The notes under the pieces were generated by a model. The model was not told the DNA's origin and did no database searches. It worked only from the letters and a program-made list of their open reading frames with translations. Below are positions 17,339 to 29,839 of a DNA stretch of 64,000 nt, piece after piece. The translations under genes and the position numbers were made by a program. Each line of letters starts with the position of its first letter. The stretch's first letter is position 1. Source of the stretch: Pseudomonas lurida (GTDB lineage: Bacteria > Pseudomonadota > Gammaproteobacteria > Pseudomonadales > Pseudomonadaceae); assembly GCF_002563895.1 (NCBI RefSeq), contig NZ_PDJB01000001.1, forward strand, positions 1,843,501 to 1,907,500. Reading direction: 5' to 3'.

Positions 17339-18192
17339 GCAGCCGCCCATTAATTGCCCCGTGGCGCTTGCGCCTGCGTTTCGGTTTTCGCAATGGCCGG
17401 TTGACCGCCGCGTGGGGCCTGTTGATTCTGCTGGTGTGGTTGGTGCTTGCGCTGTGTGCACCCTGGATCGCACCCTATGACCCGATCGCGCAGAACACCG
17501 ATTTCAGTTTGCTCGGCCCCAGCCTGGCACATCCGTTTGGTACGGATAACTATGGCCGGGATATCCTTTCGAGGGTGATCTGGGGCGCGCGCATTGACCT
17601 GCAGTTGGCCATCGTCGGCGTGATTTTTCCGTTCATGATCGGCACCTTCGTCGGCGCCGTCTCCGGCTATATCGGCGGGCGCTTCGACAGTTTCTGCATG
17701 CGTGTGATCGATGTGATCCTGGCGTTCCCGTTCCTGGTGCTGATGCTGGCGATCATGGCCATCCTCGGCCCAGGCCTTAAAAGCTTCTACATCGCCATGG
17801 CCCTGGTGGGCTGGGTGTCGTATGCGCGGCTGATCCGCTCGCAGATCCTGGTGCTCAAGGAAAGCGAGTTCGCCCTGGCCGCCAAGAGCCTGGGCTTTGG
17901 CCATGGGCGCATTCTGTTCCGGCATCTGCTGCCCAACGCGATGTTCGGTTCGATTGTGTTTTCCATGTCTGACGCGGTGCTGGTCCTGCTCAATGGCGCC
18001 GCCGTCAGCTACCTGGGCCTGGGCGTGCAACCGCCGACTGCCGAATGGGGCACGATGGTGGCCGAGGGGCAGGCCTTTATCACCACGGCCTGGTGGATCT
18101 GCATTTTCCCGGGGTTGGCCATCGTGACCTTGGCCATGGGCTTCAGCCTGTTGGCTGATGGTGTGGCGCAAGTGTTGGGGGATCGCTCATGA
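17335..18192 (+). CDS. Peptide-type ABC transporter permease (DppC-like)
   Basis: A 285-aa permease. DppC marks are LAHPFGTDNYGRDILSRVIWGARIDL before the core domain and the EAA loop AAKSLGFGHGRILFRHLLPNAM. Six helices are predicted. It overlaps the preceding permease and the following ATPase by four bases each, so the operon is translationally coupled. Confidence 0.88.
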   Translation: MSSRPLIAPWRLRLRFGFRNGRLTAAWGLLILLVWLVLALCAPWIAPYDPIAQNTDFSLLGPSLAHPFGTDNYGRDILSRVIWGARIDLQLAIVGVIFPFMIGTFVGAVSGYIGGRFDSFCMRVIDVILAFPFLVLMLAIMAILGPGLKSFYIAMALVGWVSYARLIRSQILVLKESEFALAAKSLGFGHGRILFRHLLPNAMFGSIVFSMSDAVLVLLNGAAVSYLGLGVQPPTAEWGTMVAEGQAFITTAWWICIFPGLAIVTLAMGFSLLADGVAQVLGDRS

Positions 18193-19145
18193 GCCTGCTG
18201 CAAGTGCGCGACCTCAGCGTGATCGCCAACAACAGCGGGCGTGACGTGACCCTGGTGGACCGGGTGTCCTTCGATTTGGCCGAGGGTGAAATCCTTGGCC
18301 TGGTGGGCGAGAGCGGCTCGGGCAAGACCATGGCTTGTCGCGGCTTGATGCGCCTGCTGCCATCGCCCAGCCTGCGCGTGCAGGGTGGCACGGTGCGGCT
18401 GGCCGGCCAGGACCTGTTGTCACTGGATGACGCTGGCATGCGGGCCGTGCGTGGCGGCAAGCTGGGCATGATCTTCCAGAACCCCAGCAGCCACCTCGAC
18501 CCGTTGATGCGTATCGGCGAGCAGATTGCCGAGGGGATTCGCCTGCATCAAGGCGCCTCAAAGAAAGACGCGCGCCTGCAGGCCATCGAGGTGCTGCGCC
18601 AGGTGGGAATCCCCGATCCCCAGGCGCGGGTCGACAATTACCCCCACGAGTTTTCCGGTGGCATGCGCCAGCGGGCGATGATCGCCGTAGCCCTGGGGTG
18701 CAACCCGAAGGTACTGATCGCCGACGAGCCGACCACGGCCCTGGATGTGACGGTGCAAGCGCAGATCCTGCGCTTGCTGCTGGACCTGCGTGATCAACGC
18801 GGCCTGTCGATCATCATGATTACCCACGACCTCGGCGTGGTCGCGCAAACCTGCGACGCCATCGCCGTGATGTACGCCGGGCGCCTGTGCGAGCACGGCA
18901 GCAAATACGACCTGTTGGCTCGGCCACAGCACCCGTACACCGCCGGCTTGATCGACTGCCAGCCAGCCCACAGCAGCGGCCACGCCTTGCTGCGCACGAT
19001 CCCTGGGCAGCCGCCGTTGCTGGACGCATTGCCCGCCGGGTGCCGGTTCAATCCGCGCTGCCCGCAGGCGGGGGCCTTGTGCACCGAGGTGCTGCCGCAA
19101 GGTTCGCGCGTCGCCTGTCATTACCCGTTGGGAGTGCAGCCATGA
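18189..19145 (+). CDS. Peptide-type ABC transporter ATPase (DppD-like)
   Basis: A 318-aa cytosolic ATPase. The Walker A motif GESGSGKT is near residue 37, the Q-loop is [11 protein letters not shown], the signature FSGGMRQR near 160 and Walker [13 protein letters not shown] near 180. The Cys-rich C-terminal oligopeptide-transporter extension ([14 protein letters not shown]) is present. This extension binds an iron-sulfur cluster in some family members. Overlaps both neighbours by four bases. Confidence 0.9.
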   Translation: MSLLQVRDLSVIANNSGRDVTLVDRVSFDLAEGEILGLVGESGSGKTMACRGLMRLLPSPSLRVQGGTVRLAGQDLLSLDDAGMRAVRGGKLGMIFQNPSSHLDPLMRIGEQIAEGIRLHQGASKKDARLQAIEVLRQVGIPDPQARVDNYPHEFSGGMRQRAMIAVALGCNPKVLIADEPTTALDVTVQAQILRLLLDLRDQRGLSIIMITHDLGVVAQTCDAIAVMYAGRLCEHGSKYDLLARPQHPYTAGLIDCQPAHSSGHALLRTIPGQPPLLDALPAGCRFNPRCPQAGALCTEVLPQGSRVACHYPLGVQP

Positions 19146-20113
19146 GCCTGTTGCAGATCAAAGACCTTGAGGTGAAGTTTGCCGCCTCCGGCACCGGCCT
19201 GTTCGGTTTGAACAAGCAGTGGGTGAGGGCGGTGAACGGTGTATCGCTGGAGCTGGCGGCAGGCCAGACCCTGGGGTTGGTCGGTGAGTCTGGCAGCGGC
19301 AAAAGCACCCTCGGCCGCGCCATCCTGCACCTGAACCCGATCAGCGCCGGGCAGGTGTTGTTCGATGGCATCGACATGGCCCACGGCAGCGCTATCGACA
19401 TCGCTCGCCTGCGCCAGGAAACCGCGATGATCTTCCAGGACCCGTATGCGGCGCTGAACCCGCGCCACACCATCGGCGAAACCCTCGCCGAAGTGCTGCG
19501 TGTGCAGCGCAAGGTCGCGCCAGGGCAGATTCCAGCACGCGTGAATCAACTGCTCGAGCTGGTCGGCCTGCGCCCCGAACTGGCCAGCCGCAAACCCGGC
19601 TCCCTCAGCGGCGGGCAATGCCAGCGAGTCGGAATAGCCCGGGCGCTGGCGGTGGAGCCACGCCTGATCATCGCCGACGAATGCGTGGCGGCGCTGGATG
19701 TGTCGATCCAGGGGCAGATCATCAACCTGCTGCTGGCGCTGCAGCAGCGCATGAACCTGGCGATCCTGTTCATTGCCCATGACCTCGCCATTGTGCGTCG
19801 CCTGTGCGACCGCGTGGCGGTGATGTACCTGGGCAAGATCGTCGAGGAAGGTCCGGTGGAGGCGGTCTTTACGGCACCACGCCATCCGTACACGGCGGCG
19901 CTGATCCAGGCGATTCCCGAGATTGACCCGCATCGGCCATTACCGACGCAGCCCTTGCCGGGTGAGCCACCCAGCCCGCTGAATTTGCCGACGGGCTGCG
20001 CCTTTCATCCGCGTTGCCGGCATGCCCGCTCCATGTGTTCCGTGGTGTTGCCGCCGACGCATTACCTGCACGAGCATCGGTACAGTTGCGTGCTTGAAGA
20101 ACCTTTGCTTTAA
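19142..20113 (+). CDS. Peptide-type ABC transporter ATPase (DppF-like)
   Basis: A 323-aa ATPase, partner of the DppD-like protein. The Walker A is GESGSGKST, the signature LSGGQCQRVGIARAL and Walker B LIIADECVAALDVS, with Cys instead of Pro after the catalytic Glu, as in other DppF/OppF proteins. The C-terminal CAFHPRCRHARSMC motif is present. The ATG at 19142 overlaps the preceding stop by four bases; the longer open frame from 18887 is an overlap artefact. Confidence 0.9.
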   Translation: MSLLQIKDLEVKFAASGTGLFGLNKQWVRAVNGVSLELAAGQTLGLVGESGSGKSTLGRAILHLNPISAGQVLFDGIDMAHGSAIDIARLRQETAMIFQDPYAALNPRHTIGETLAEVLRVQRKVAPGQIPARVNQLLELVGLRPELASRKPGSLSGGQCQRVGIARALAVEPRLIIADECVAALDVSIQGQIINLLLALQQRMNLAILFIAHDLAIVRRLCDRVAVMYLGKIVEEGPVEAVFTAPRHPYTAALIQAIPEIDPHRPLPTQPLPGEPPSPLNLPTGCAFHPRCRHARSMCSVVLPPTHYLHEHRYSCVLEEPLL

Positions 20114-20145
20114 CCCTCTGCCATTCATTAACAAGGAGTTGTGAT

Positions 20146-21660
20146 ATGCAATCGCGCCACTTGAAGTTGCTCGCCGCCGCGACATTGACCGCCTGGTCGC
20201 TGACCGCTGGTTTCGCCCAGGCCGCCGGTGTCCTGACCATCGGCTGCCGTGAAGACAGCACCACGTTCGACCCGATCAAAAGCGCGCAAAACCGCGACAC
20301 CTGGGTGTTCGCCAACGTCTACGACACCCTGGTGCGCGTCGACAACCTGGGCACCAAGATGGAACCGGGCCTGGCCGAAAGCTGGGACATCTCCAAGGAC
20401 GGCCTGACCTACACCTTCAAACTGCGCGATGCGAAGTTCTCCGACGGTTCGGCGATCACCGCCGACGATGCGGCGTTCAGCCTGTTGCGCATCCGCGACA
20501 ACAAGGCCTCGCTGTGGGCAGACCCCTTCAACCTGATCAACACGGCCAAGGCAGCGGACCCGAAAACCCTGGTGGTCACCCTGAAGACCCCGGCCGTGGC
20601 TTTCCTCTCGCAACTGGCGTCGCCGACTGTGTCGATCCTGTCGGAAAAAGCCATGACCAAGATGGGCGAAGACGCCTACTCGGAAAATCCGGTGACCTCC
20701 GGCGCGTTTACCGTGGACGAGTGGCGCAAGGGCGATCGGGTGATCCTCAAGAAAAACCCGAACTTCTGGCAGGCCAAGAACGTGAGCCTCGATGGCGTGG
20801 AGTGGGTCTCCGTCACCGACGACAACACGCGCATGCGCATGGTGCAGAACAACGAGCTGGACACGGCGATCTTCGTACCGTTCTCGCGGGTTGAAGAGCT
20901 GAAGAAAGACAAGAACGTGGTGATCCACGCCGACCCGTCCACCCGCGAAGACCACCTGCTGATCAACCACGACCACGGGCTGCTGGCCAAGCCGGAAGTG
21001 CGCCAGGCGCTGGACATGGCCATCGACAAGCAATCGCTGGTAAAGACCGCCACTTACGGTCAAGGCACTGTGGCCTATTCCTACATTCCAAAGGGCTCGC
21101 TGTACCACTACGCCAACAACCTGCAACGCCCGTATGACCCGACCGCCGCCAAGAAACTGCTGGAGCAGGCCGGTGCCAAGGACTTGAAGCTCAACTACGT
21201 GGTCAACGCCGGCAACGAAGCCGACGAGCAGATCGCGGTGATTATCAAGGACCAACTGGCCAAGGTCGGCGTGACCGCCAACCTGCAAAAGGTCGACCCG
21301 ACCCAGAGCTGGCAGATGCTGGTGGACGGTGAGTACGATATTTCGGTGATGTACTGGACCAACGACATCCTCGACCCGGACCAGAAGACCACCTTCGTGC
21401 TGGGCCATGACACCAACCAGAACTACATGACCCGCTACAAGAACGACAAGGTCAAGGAATTGGTAGCCGCGGCACGGATCGAAGCAGACCCGGCCAAGCG
21501 TGAGCAGATGTACGTGGAACTGCAGAAACTGGCGAAACAGGATGTGAACTGGATCGACTTGTACTACAGCCCGTACATTAATATTTCACGCAAGAACGTG
21601 AGCAACTTCCTGCAAAACCCACTGGGGCGCTTCACCCTCGAGGAAGTGGTGAAAAACTAA
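20146..21660 (+). CDS. Periplasmic substrate-binding protein of the peptide-type ABC importer
   Basis: A 504-aa family 5 solute-binding protein. A signal peptide (MQSRHLKLLAAATLTAWSLT then AGFAQA) is followed by VLTIGCREDSTTFDPIKSAQNRD, the usual start of DppA/OppA folds. The mature protein is soluble and periplasmic, with no lipobox. It would set the specificity of the importer, perhaps for a plant-derived ligand of the LuxR solo or for peptides cut by the peptidases. AAGGAG precedes the ATG; the operon ends at the hairpin 21681-21716. Confidence 0.88.
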   Translation: MQSRHLKLLAAATLTAWSLTAGFAQAAGVLTIGCREDSTTFDPIKSAQNRDTWVFANVYDTLVRVDNLGTKMEPGLAESWDISKDGLTYTFKLRDAKFSDGSAITADDAAFSLLRIRDNKASLWADPFNLINTAKAADPKTLVVTLKTPAVAFLSQLASPTVSILSEKAMTKMGEDAYSENPVTSGAFTVDEWRKGDRVILKKNPNFWQAKNVSLDGVEWVSVTDDNTRMRMVQNNELDTAIFVPFSRVEELKKDKNVVIHADPSTREDHLLINHDHGLLAKPEVRQALDMAIDKQSLVKTATYGQGTVAYSYIPKGSLYHYANNLQRPYDPTAAKKLLEQAGAKDLKLNYVVNAGNEADEQIAVIIKDQLAKVGVTANLQKVDPTQSWQMLVDGEYDISVMYWTNDILDPDQKTTFVLGHDTNQNYMTRYKNDKVKELVAAARIEADPAKREQMYVELQKLAKQDVNWIDLYYSPYINISRKNVSNFLQNPLGRFTLEEVVKN

Positions 21661-21680
21661 ACCCCAGGTACATCGAACAT

Positions 21681-21716
21681 CAACTGTGGGAGCTGGCAAG
21701 CCAGCGCCCACAGTTG
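21681..21716. terminator. Strong bidirectional hairpin after the importer operon
   Basis: CAACTGTGGG-GCTGGC and GCCAGC-CCCACAGTTG pair almost perfectly over 17 bases with an AA loop. It carries a REP core and separates the convergent importer operon and yciK. Confidence 0.7.
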
Positions 21717-21734
21717 CGCTGCGGTGTTTCAGGT

Positions 21735-22475
21735 TTATTGCGCGTCAAATGCCTGCCCGTTGATCCCGGCACTGTCCGGCCCCATCAGGTACAGGTACAC
21801 CGGCATGATCTCTTCCGGCGCAGGCCTTTCCATCGGGTTTTCCCCCGGATACGCCTGGGCGCGCATGCTGGTGCGCGTGCCGCCTGGATTGATGCTGTTG
21901 GACCGTACCGCCGCCACATCCTCGAGCTCGTCCGCCAGGGTTTGCATCAAGCCTTCAGTGGCAAACTTCGACACGCCATACGCTCCCCAATACGCCCGAC
22001 CCTTGCGCCCGACACTGCTGGAGGTGAACACCACCGAGGCGTCCTGGGACAGCTTGAGCAGCGGCAGCAGGGTGCTCGTCAGCATGAACATCGCGTTGAC
22101 GTTCACGTGCATGACCCGCATGAAGTTCTCGCCGGACAACTGCTCGAGCGGTGTGCGTGGGCCGATGATCGACGCGTTGTGCAGCAGCCCGTCGAGGTGG
22201 CCGAATTCCTTTTCGATCATCGCAGCCAGCTCATCGTATTGATGGGGCAGGGCGGTCTCCAGGTTGAAAGGGATCACCACCGGTTGCGGTTGGCCCGCCG
22301 CTTCGATCTCGTCATACACCTGGGCCAGGTTGGCTTCGGTCTTGCCCAGCAACAATACGGTCGCGCCATGGGCGGCGTAGGTTTTTGCCGCCGCCGCGCC
22401 AATCCCGCGCCCGGCGCCGGTCACCAGGATGATTCGGCCTTTGAGCAGGTCTGGACGTGCGGAGTAATCAAACAT
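21735..22475 (-). CDS. yciK: YciK-family short-chain dehydrogenase
   Basis: A 246-aa SDR oxidoreductase. The cofactor motif is TGAGRGIG near residue 20, with NAS (HNASIIG), the catalytic Ser in SSSVG and Y-x3-K in YGVSK. It matches the YciK family, whose substrate is unknown. The gene follows mupP in many pseudomonads. The ATG at 22475 has GAGG upstream and gives the conserved MFDYSARPDLL start. Confidence 0.85.
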   Translation of the reverse strand: MFDYSARPDLLKGRIILVTGAGRGIGAAAAKTYAAHGATVLLLGKTEANLAQVYDEIEAAGQPQPVVIPFNLETALPHQYDELAAMIEKEFGHLDGLLHNASIIGPRTPLEQLSGENFMRVMHVNVNAMFMLTSTLLPLLKLSQDASVVFTSSSVGRKGRAYWGAYGVSKFATEGLMQTLADELEDVAAVRSNSINPGGTRTSMRAQAYPGENPMERPAPEEIMPVYLYLMGPDSAGINGQAFDAQ

Positions 22476-22511
22476 AAATAGCCTCGACAAAATTCAAGGT
22501 TATACAGCTCT

Positions 22512-22537
22512 CAATGTGGAATCCAATTCCCACATTG
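22512..22537. terminator. Hairpin between mupP and yciK
   Basis: CAATGTGGAA and TTCCCACATTG form a stem with one bulged base in the 91-base gap. It may reduce read-through from mupP into yciK; the T run is weak. Confidence 0.45.
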
Positions 22538-22566
22538 ACCTCAGTGTTTGCAGGGGCGGCAACCCA

Positions 22567-23238
22567 TCAGCAACTGCACAGTGCGTTATCCAGCACCTTG
22601 CGCAATTCCAGCGGGTGATCCACCACCACATCGGCGCCCCAATGGCGCGGGTTGTCGTCCGGGTGGATATAGCCGTAGGTAACCGCTGCGGTGCGGGTGC
22701 CGGCGTCGCGGCCGGACTCGATATCGCGCAGGTCATCGCCCACGAACAGCACGCTGGCCGGGTCCAGGTCGAGCATCTTGCACGCCAGGATCATTGGCTC
22801 CGGGTCCGGCTTGCTGTTTTTCACGTGGTCGGGGCAGATCAGCAGCGCCGAACGCTCGGCCAGGCCCAGTTGCTGCATGATCGGTTCGGCAAAGCGCAGT
22901 GGTTTGTTGGTGACCACGCCCCAGATCAGCTTGGCTTTCTCGATGTCTTCCAGCAGCTCGGCCATGCCGTCGAACAGCCGGCTGTGGACCGCGCAGCCCT
23001 TGAGGTAGCGCTCGAGGAATTCCTGGCGCAGTTCTTCAAAACCTGGGGATTCCGGGTCCATCGAGAAGGTCACGGCGACCATCGCCCGTGCGCCACCGGA
23101 GATCTCATCGCGGATATGCTCAGGGTTGATCGGGGCCAGGCCGCGGTCGGCGCGCATCGCCTGGCAGATGGCGATAAAGTCCGGCGCGGTGTCCAGCAGG
23201 GTACCGTCCATGTCGAAGAGAACCGCTCGCAACTTCAC
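22567..23238 (-). CDS. mupP: N-acetylmuramic acid 6-phosphate phosphatase MupP
   Basis: A 223-aa HAD hydrolase with motif [25 protein letters not shown] and [14 protein letters not shown]. In Pseudomonas this gene, next to ubiG and yciK, was shown to encode MupP, the phosphatase of the peptidoglycan recycling route that bypasses de novo synthesis and affects fosfomycin and beta-lactam response. Older annotation calls it phosphoglycolate phosphatase. The GTG start at 23238 has GGAG seven bases upstream inside the end of ubiG, so translation is coupled. Confidence 0.88.
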   Translation of the reverse strand: MKLRAVLFDMDGTLLDTAPDFIAICQAMRADRGLAPINPEHIRDEISGGARAMVAVTFSMDPESPGFEELRQEFLERYLKGCAVHSRLFDGMAELLEDIEKAKLIWGVVTNKPLRFAEPIMQQLGLAERSALLICPDHVKNSKPDPEPMILACKMLDLDPASVLFVGDDLRDIESGRDAGTRTAAVTYGYIHPDDNPRHWGADVVVDHPLELRKVLDNALCSC

Positions 23239-23242
23239 AGGC

Positions 23243-23941
23243 TCACTCCTCGCGCAGGGTTTGGATCATGTAGTTGACGTCAACATCGTTGGCCAGCTTG
23301 TAGTGCTTGGTCAGCGGGTTGTAGGTTAGGCCAATGATGTCCTTGACGGTCAGGCCGGCCTGGCGGCTCCAGGCGCCCAGCTCGGATGGGCGGATGAATT
23401 TCTTGAAGTCGTGGGTGCCGCGCGGCAGCAACTTCATGATGTATTCGGCGCCGATGATCGCGAACAGGTAGGCCTTGGGGTTGCGGTTGATGGTGGAGAA
23501 GAACACCTGGCCGCCCGGCTTGACCATGCGGAAGCAGGCACGGATGACCGAGGATGGGTCCGGCACGTGTTCGAGCATTTCCAGGCAGGTGACCACATCG
23601 AACTGCTCGGGCAGCTCTTCGGCCAGGGCTTCGGCGGTGATCTGGCGGTACTCCACGCTCACGCCGGATTCCAGTTGGTGCAACTGGGCCACGGCCAACG
23701 GTGCTTCGCCCATGTCGATGCCCATCACGGTCGCGCCGCGCTGGGCCATGGCTTCGCTGAGGATGCCGCCGCCGCAACCGACGTCCAGCACTTTCTTGCC
23801 AGCCAGGTTGACGCGCTCGTCAATCCAGTTGACCCGCAGCGGGTTGATGTCGTGCAGGGGCTTGAACTCGCTCTCGCGGTCCCACCAGCGGTGAGCCAGG
23901 GCTTCGAATTTGGCGATTTCGGCGTGGTCGACGTTGCTCAT
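23243..23941 (-). CDS. ubiG: Bifunctional ubiquinone O-methyltransferase UbiG
   Basis: A 232-aa SAM-dependent methyltransferase that performs both O-methylations in ubiquinone synthesis. The SAM motif is [13 protein letters not shown] near residue 50, followed by [29 protein letters not shown]. The usual N-terminus [25 protein letters not shown] is intact. AGAGGA precedes the ATG at 23941. It is four bases upstream of mupP. Confidence 0.95.
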   Translation of the reverse strand: MSNVDHAEIAKFEALAHRWWDRESEFKPLHDINPLRVNWIDERVNLAGKKVLDVGCGGGILSEAMAQRGATVMGIDMGEAPLAVAQLHQLESGVSVEYRQITAEALAEELPEQFDVVTCLEMLEHVPDPSSVIRACFRMVKPGGQVFFSTINRNPKAYLFAIIGAEYIMKLLPRGTHDFKKFIRPSELGAWSRQAGLTVKDIIGLTYNPLTKHYKLANDVDVNYMIQTLREE

Positions 23942-24005
23942 GGTGAATCCTCTAAATCTGATAAATCGGTTTGTCAGTCCTGAACGCCAGGGTTCAAGAC
24001 CGGCG

Positions 24006-25337
24006 TTATTCGCTGTGCCCGCTGATCCGTTGACCCCAGGCAATGGCCGTCTCGGTCAACTGGTGTTCATCCATGCGGGTCAATTGCCGGTCGTCGAGCA
24101 GTTGCTTGCCGGCGACCCAAAGGTGTTTCACGCAATCGCGTCCGGTGGCATATATAAGTTGTGAGACCGGATCGTAGATCGGTTGTTGCGCCAGCCCCGA
24201 CAGATCGAAGGCGACGATATCCGCCGCCTTGCCAACTTCCAGCGAGCCAATCTCGCTTTCCAGTCCCATGGCCCGCGCGCCGTTGAGCGTCGCCATGCGC
24301 AGCGCCCGATGGGCATCCAGCGCAGTGGCCGAGCCGGCGACAGCCTTGGCCAGCATCGCTGCGGTGCGGGTTTCGCCCAGCAGGTCGAGGTCATTGTTAC
24401 TGGCGGCGCCATCGGTGCCGATGGCCACGTTAACGCCAGCCTGCCACAGACGCTCCACCGGGCAAAAGCCGCTGGCCAGTTTCAGGTTCGATTCCGGGCA
24501 ATGGATGACGCTGGTGTTGCTTTCTACCAGCAAAGCCAGGTCGTCCTCGCTGATTTGGGTCATATGAACGGCCTGGAAGCGCGGCCCCAGCAGCCCGAGG
24601 CGACCCAGGCGCGCCAGTGGGCGCTCGCCGGTCTGCTCGACGGCTTGCTGCACCTCGAAGGCGGTTTCATGGACATGCATGTGGATCGCGGCGTCCAGCT
24701 CTTCGGCGATCACCCGGATTTTTTCCAGGTTGCCGTCGCACACCGTGTAGGGCGCGTGGGGGCCGAAGGTGATCTTGATGCGCGGGTGGTGCTTGAGGTC
24801 GCCGAACAGTTCGATGCCCTGGCGCAGCGCCTCATCGGGCGTGCTGGCGCCGGGAATCGGGAAGTCGAGGATCGGGATGGCGATCTGCGCGCGCATGCCG
24901 CTGTTGTGCACGCAATCGCTGGCGACCTTGGGGAAGAAATACATGTCGGAGAAACAGGTAATGCCGCCCTTGAGCTGTTCGGCGATGGCCAGGTCGGTGC
25001 CGTCGCGCACGAAGGCTTCATCGACCCATTTGGCCTCGGCGGGCCAGATGTGTTTTTCCAGCCAGGTCATCAGCGGCAGGTCGTCGGCCAGGCCACGAAA
25101 CAGGCTCATCGCCGCGTGCCCGTGGGCGTTGATCAGGCCGGGGCTGAGCAGCATGCCCGGCAGCTCGCGCACGTCGGTGGCCGACAGCTTCAACGCCGCT
25201 GCCCGTGGCCCGATAAAGGCAATGCGCCCATCGCGAATGCCCAGGCCATGCTCCTTGAGCACCACGCCGGCGGGTTCGACAGGCACCAGCCAGGTTGGCA
25301 GCAGCAACAGGTCGAGCGGGGCGGCAGTGGAGGTCAT
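24006..25337 (-). CDS. mtaD: 5-methylthioadenosine/S-adenosylhomocysteine deaminase
   Basis: A 443-aa amidohydrolase. Metal ligands are visible in [16 protein letters not shown], the [10 protein letters not shown] strand and [14 protein letters not shown]. The orthologue in P. aeruginosa, also beside mtnA and gyrA, deaminates methylthioadenosine to methylthioinosine, which is then phosphorolysed. The divergent mtnA acts later in the same salvage route. GGAAGAAG precedes the ATG. It lies upstream of ubiG with 64 bases between, on the same strand. Confidence 0.88.
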   Translation of the reverse strand: MTSTAAPLDLLLLPTWLVPVEPAGVVLKEHGLGIRDGRIAFIGPRAAALKLSATDVRELPGMLLSPGLINAHGHAAMSLFRGLADDLPLMTWLEKHIWPAEAKWVDEAFVRDGTDLAIAEQLKGGITCFSDMYFFPKVASDCVHNSGMRAQIAIPILDFPIPGASTPDEALRQGIELFGDLKHHPRIKITFGPHAPYTVCDGNLEKIRVIAEELDAAIHMHVHETAFEVQQAVEQTGERPLARLGRLGLLGPRFQAVHMTQISEDDLALLVESNTSVIHCPESNLKLASGFCPVERLWQAGVNVAIGTDGAASNNDLDLLGETRTAAMLAKAVAGSATALDAHRALRMATLNGARAMGLESEIGSLEVGKAADIVAFDLSGLAQQPIYDPVSQLIYATGRDCVKHLWVAGKQLLDDRQLTRMDEHQLTETAIAWGQRISGHSE

Positions 25338-25445
25338 CGCAGGCTTCTTCCCAGGCAGCTATAAAAGAAGGGCGAAGTATACCCGAGCGTCCTGGCTGGC
25401 GGATCGCTATAATCGGCGGCTTTGTTCATGAGTGCGGAGTAAGGG

Positions 25446-26516
25446 ATGCGCGATCGACTGTTGGCAGCGGAGAAGGTGAAGGCCATCGATTGGCGTGATG
25501 GCGCGCTGTACCTGCTCGATCAGCGTGCCCTGCCGTCCCGGGAAAGCTGGGTGGCCTGTGTGACGGTCGATGACGTGGCGGCGGCCATCCGTTCGATGGT
25601 GGTGCGCGGGGCACCGGCCATTGGCATCAGCGCCGCGTACGGCCTGGTGCTGTCTGCCCGCGAGCGGATCGCCGAGGGCGGTGACTGGCAGGCCGCCTGG
25701 GAGGAAGACTACGCACTGTTAGCCGATACCCGTCCCACTGCGTCGAACCTGTTCTGGGCGCTGAAGCGCATGCGCGACCGGCTCGACCGCGTCAAGAAGC
25801 ACGCGGACCCGCTGTCGGTGCTGGAAGCCGAGGCGATTGCGATCCACGAAAGTGATCGCGAAGCCAACCTGACCATGGCGCAGCTGGGCGTCGAACTGAT
25901 CCGCAAGCACCAGGGCAACGCCCAGGCCATCCTCACCCATGGCAATGCAGGCGCCTTGGCGACCGGCGGCGTCGGTACGGCACTGGGGGTGATTCGCGCG
26001 GCCTACCTGGAAGGCATGGTCGAGCAGGTGTACGCCAATGAAACCCGGCCGTGGCTGCAAGGTTCGCGGCTGACTGCCTGGGAGCTGGCGGGCGAGGGCA
26101 TCCCGGTGACGGTGAATGCCGACTCGGCCGGCGCGCACATCCTCAAGACCAAGGGCGTGACCTGGGTGATCGTCGGCGCCGATTGCATTGCCGCCAATGG
26201 TGATGTGATCGGCAAGATCGGCACCTACCAGTTGGCGGTGTGCGCCATGCACCACGGTGTGCGTTTCATGGTGGTGGCGCCGAGCTCTACCCTGGACATG
26301 ATGATCGCCACCGGCGATGACGTCGCCCTGGAAGAGCGCGATGCCGGTGAGTTGCTGGACGTGCCGGGGCAGCGCCTTGAGGTGGCGGCGTTCAACCCGG
26401 TATTCGATGTCACGCCGGCTGACCTGATTGATGTGATCGTCACCGAAAAAGGCGTTGTCGAGCGGCCGGATACGGCCAAGCTGGCCAAGTTGATGTGCCG
26501 CAAGCGCTTGCATTGA
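25446..26516 (+). CDS. mtnA: S-methyl-5-thioribose-1-phosphate isomerase
   Basis: MtnA converts methylthioribose-1-phosphate to methylthioribulose-1-phosphate in methionine salvage. The 356-aa protein has [16 protein letters not shown], the catalytic Cys region [20 protein letters not shown] and the Asp motif [32 protein letters not shown] precedes the ATG. It is divergent from mtaD (108 bases) and followed by a REP pair. Confidence 0.95.
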   Translation: MRDRLLAAEKVKAIDWRDGALYLLDQRALPSRESWVACVTVDDVAAAIRSMVVRGAPAIGISAAYGLVLSARERIAEGGDWQAAWEEDYALLADTRPTASNLFWALKRMRDRLDRVKKHADPLSVLEAEAIAIHESDREANLTMAQLGVELIRKHQGNAQAILTHGNAGALATGGVGTALGVIRAAYLEGMVEQVYANETRPWLQGSRLTAWELAGEGIPVTVNADSAGAHILKTKGVTWVIVGADCIAANGDVIGKIGTYQLAVCAMHHGVRFMVVAPSSTLDMMIATGDDVALEERDAGELLDVPGQRLEVAAFNPVFDVTPADLIDVIVTEKGVVERPDTAKLAKLMCRKRLH

Positions 26517-26540
26517 GGGGCTTGGCGCTTGTGACATTAC

Positions 26541-26616
26541 TATCGCAGGCAAGCCAACGCCCACACTTGGATGTGTGAACACTGTCCAAGTGTGGGGGCT
26601 GGCTCGCCCGCGATTG
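26541..26616. repeat. REP pair after mtnA
   Basis: Two inverted REP cores, ATCGCAGGCAAGCC..GCCCACACTTGG and CCAAGTGTGGGGGCTGGCTCGCCCGCGAT, lie back to back around a short spacer. The inner arms CACACTTGG/CCAAGTGTG are perfect. Confidence 0.8.
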
Positions 26617-26941
26617 GCCATTTAAGTCAATAAAAACCTTGGATCCACGCCCGAAAAATAGCACCACCCCACTTCTGAGCCCCTCTCGTCGCCCTCAAGC
26701 CTGTCATCCGTCAACTTACTATGCTCCATGCGCATCAGGGGGATAGGTGCGTGGCGGCGATTGTGATAACATCCGGCGGTTTCCAGGGTTGCCCCGAGGG
26801 GTGGCCTATAACGTGCAGATCCGTGTCATAACTCGTTGATTTGTCGTAAGTCGTTGTCAGGCACTTTGCCGGCAGCGGCGAGCTTCGTTCGTCCCATATG
26901 GATGTGACGAGGTTTCACCCGAAAAAGGAATCAGGCTTCTC
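26617..26941 (+). promoter_or_regulatory. gyrA leader and promoter region
   Basis: A 325-base non-coding stretch before gyrA. AAAAGGAA about 10 bases before the ATG serves as ribosome site. The region around 26755-26775 (GATTGTGATAACATCC) is AT-richer and may contain the promoter. I see no gene here. Confidence 0.4.
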
Positions 26942-29596
<2,655 letters not shown>

Positions 29597-29606
29597 GCGG
29601 ACACAC

Positions 29607-29636
29607 AGGGGGCGGATGAAGATTCGCCCCCTTGTT
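29607..29636 (+). terminator. gyrA terminator
   Basis: AGGGGGCG pairs with CGCCCCCT around a 10-base loop, followed by TTGTTGTTT. It lies 11 bases after the gyrA stop. Confidence 0.8.
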
Positions 29637-29680
29637 GTTTGTCCCTTGTGAAATAACACGTCCTTTGGCTGGACGCGGTC

Positions 29681-29770
29681 AATGTGGGAGCTGGCTTGCC
29701 TGCGATGGCAGCGCCGCGGTATCACTGCGCTACCGAGGTGCCCTTATCGCAGGCAAGCCAGCTCCCACAA
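29681..29770. repeat. REP pair (REPIN) between gyrA and serC
   Basis: AATGTGGGAGCTGGCTTGCC and GGCAAGCCAGCTCCCACA form an inverted pair with an inner GCGCCGCGGTA..TACCGAGGTGC palindrome. It lies 70 bases before serC. Confidence 0.85.
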
Positions 29771-29839
29771 GGGTTCGCTCCAGAGAAAGGTTGTTGCCGA
29801 ACATGATTGCAGCCCCACCAGATCAGAGTGAGATTGGAT

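Noticed and set aside
19142..20113. ADECVAALD in place of ADEPTSALD as a defective Walker B
   Set aside because: The catalytic Glu is present and Cys at this position is common in DppF/OppF-type ATPases.
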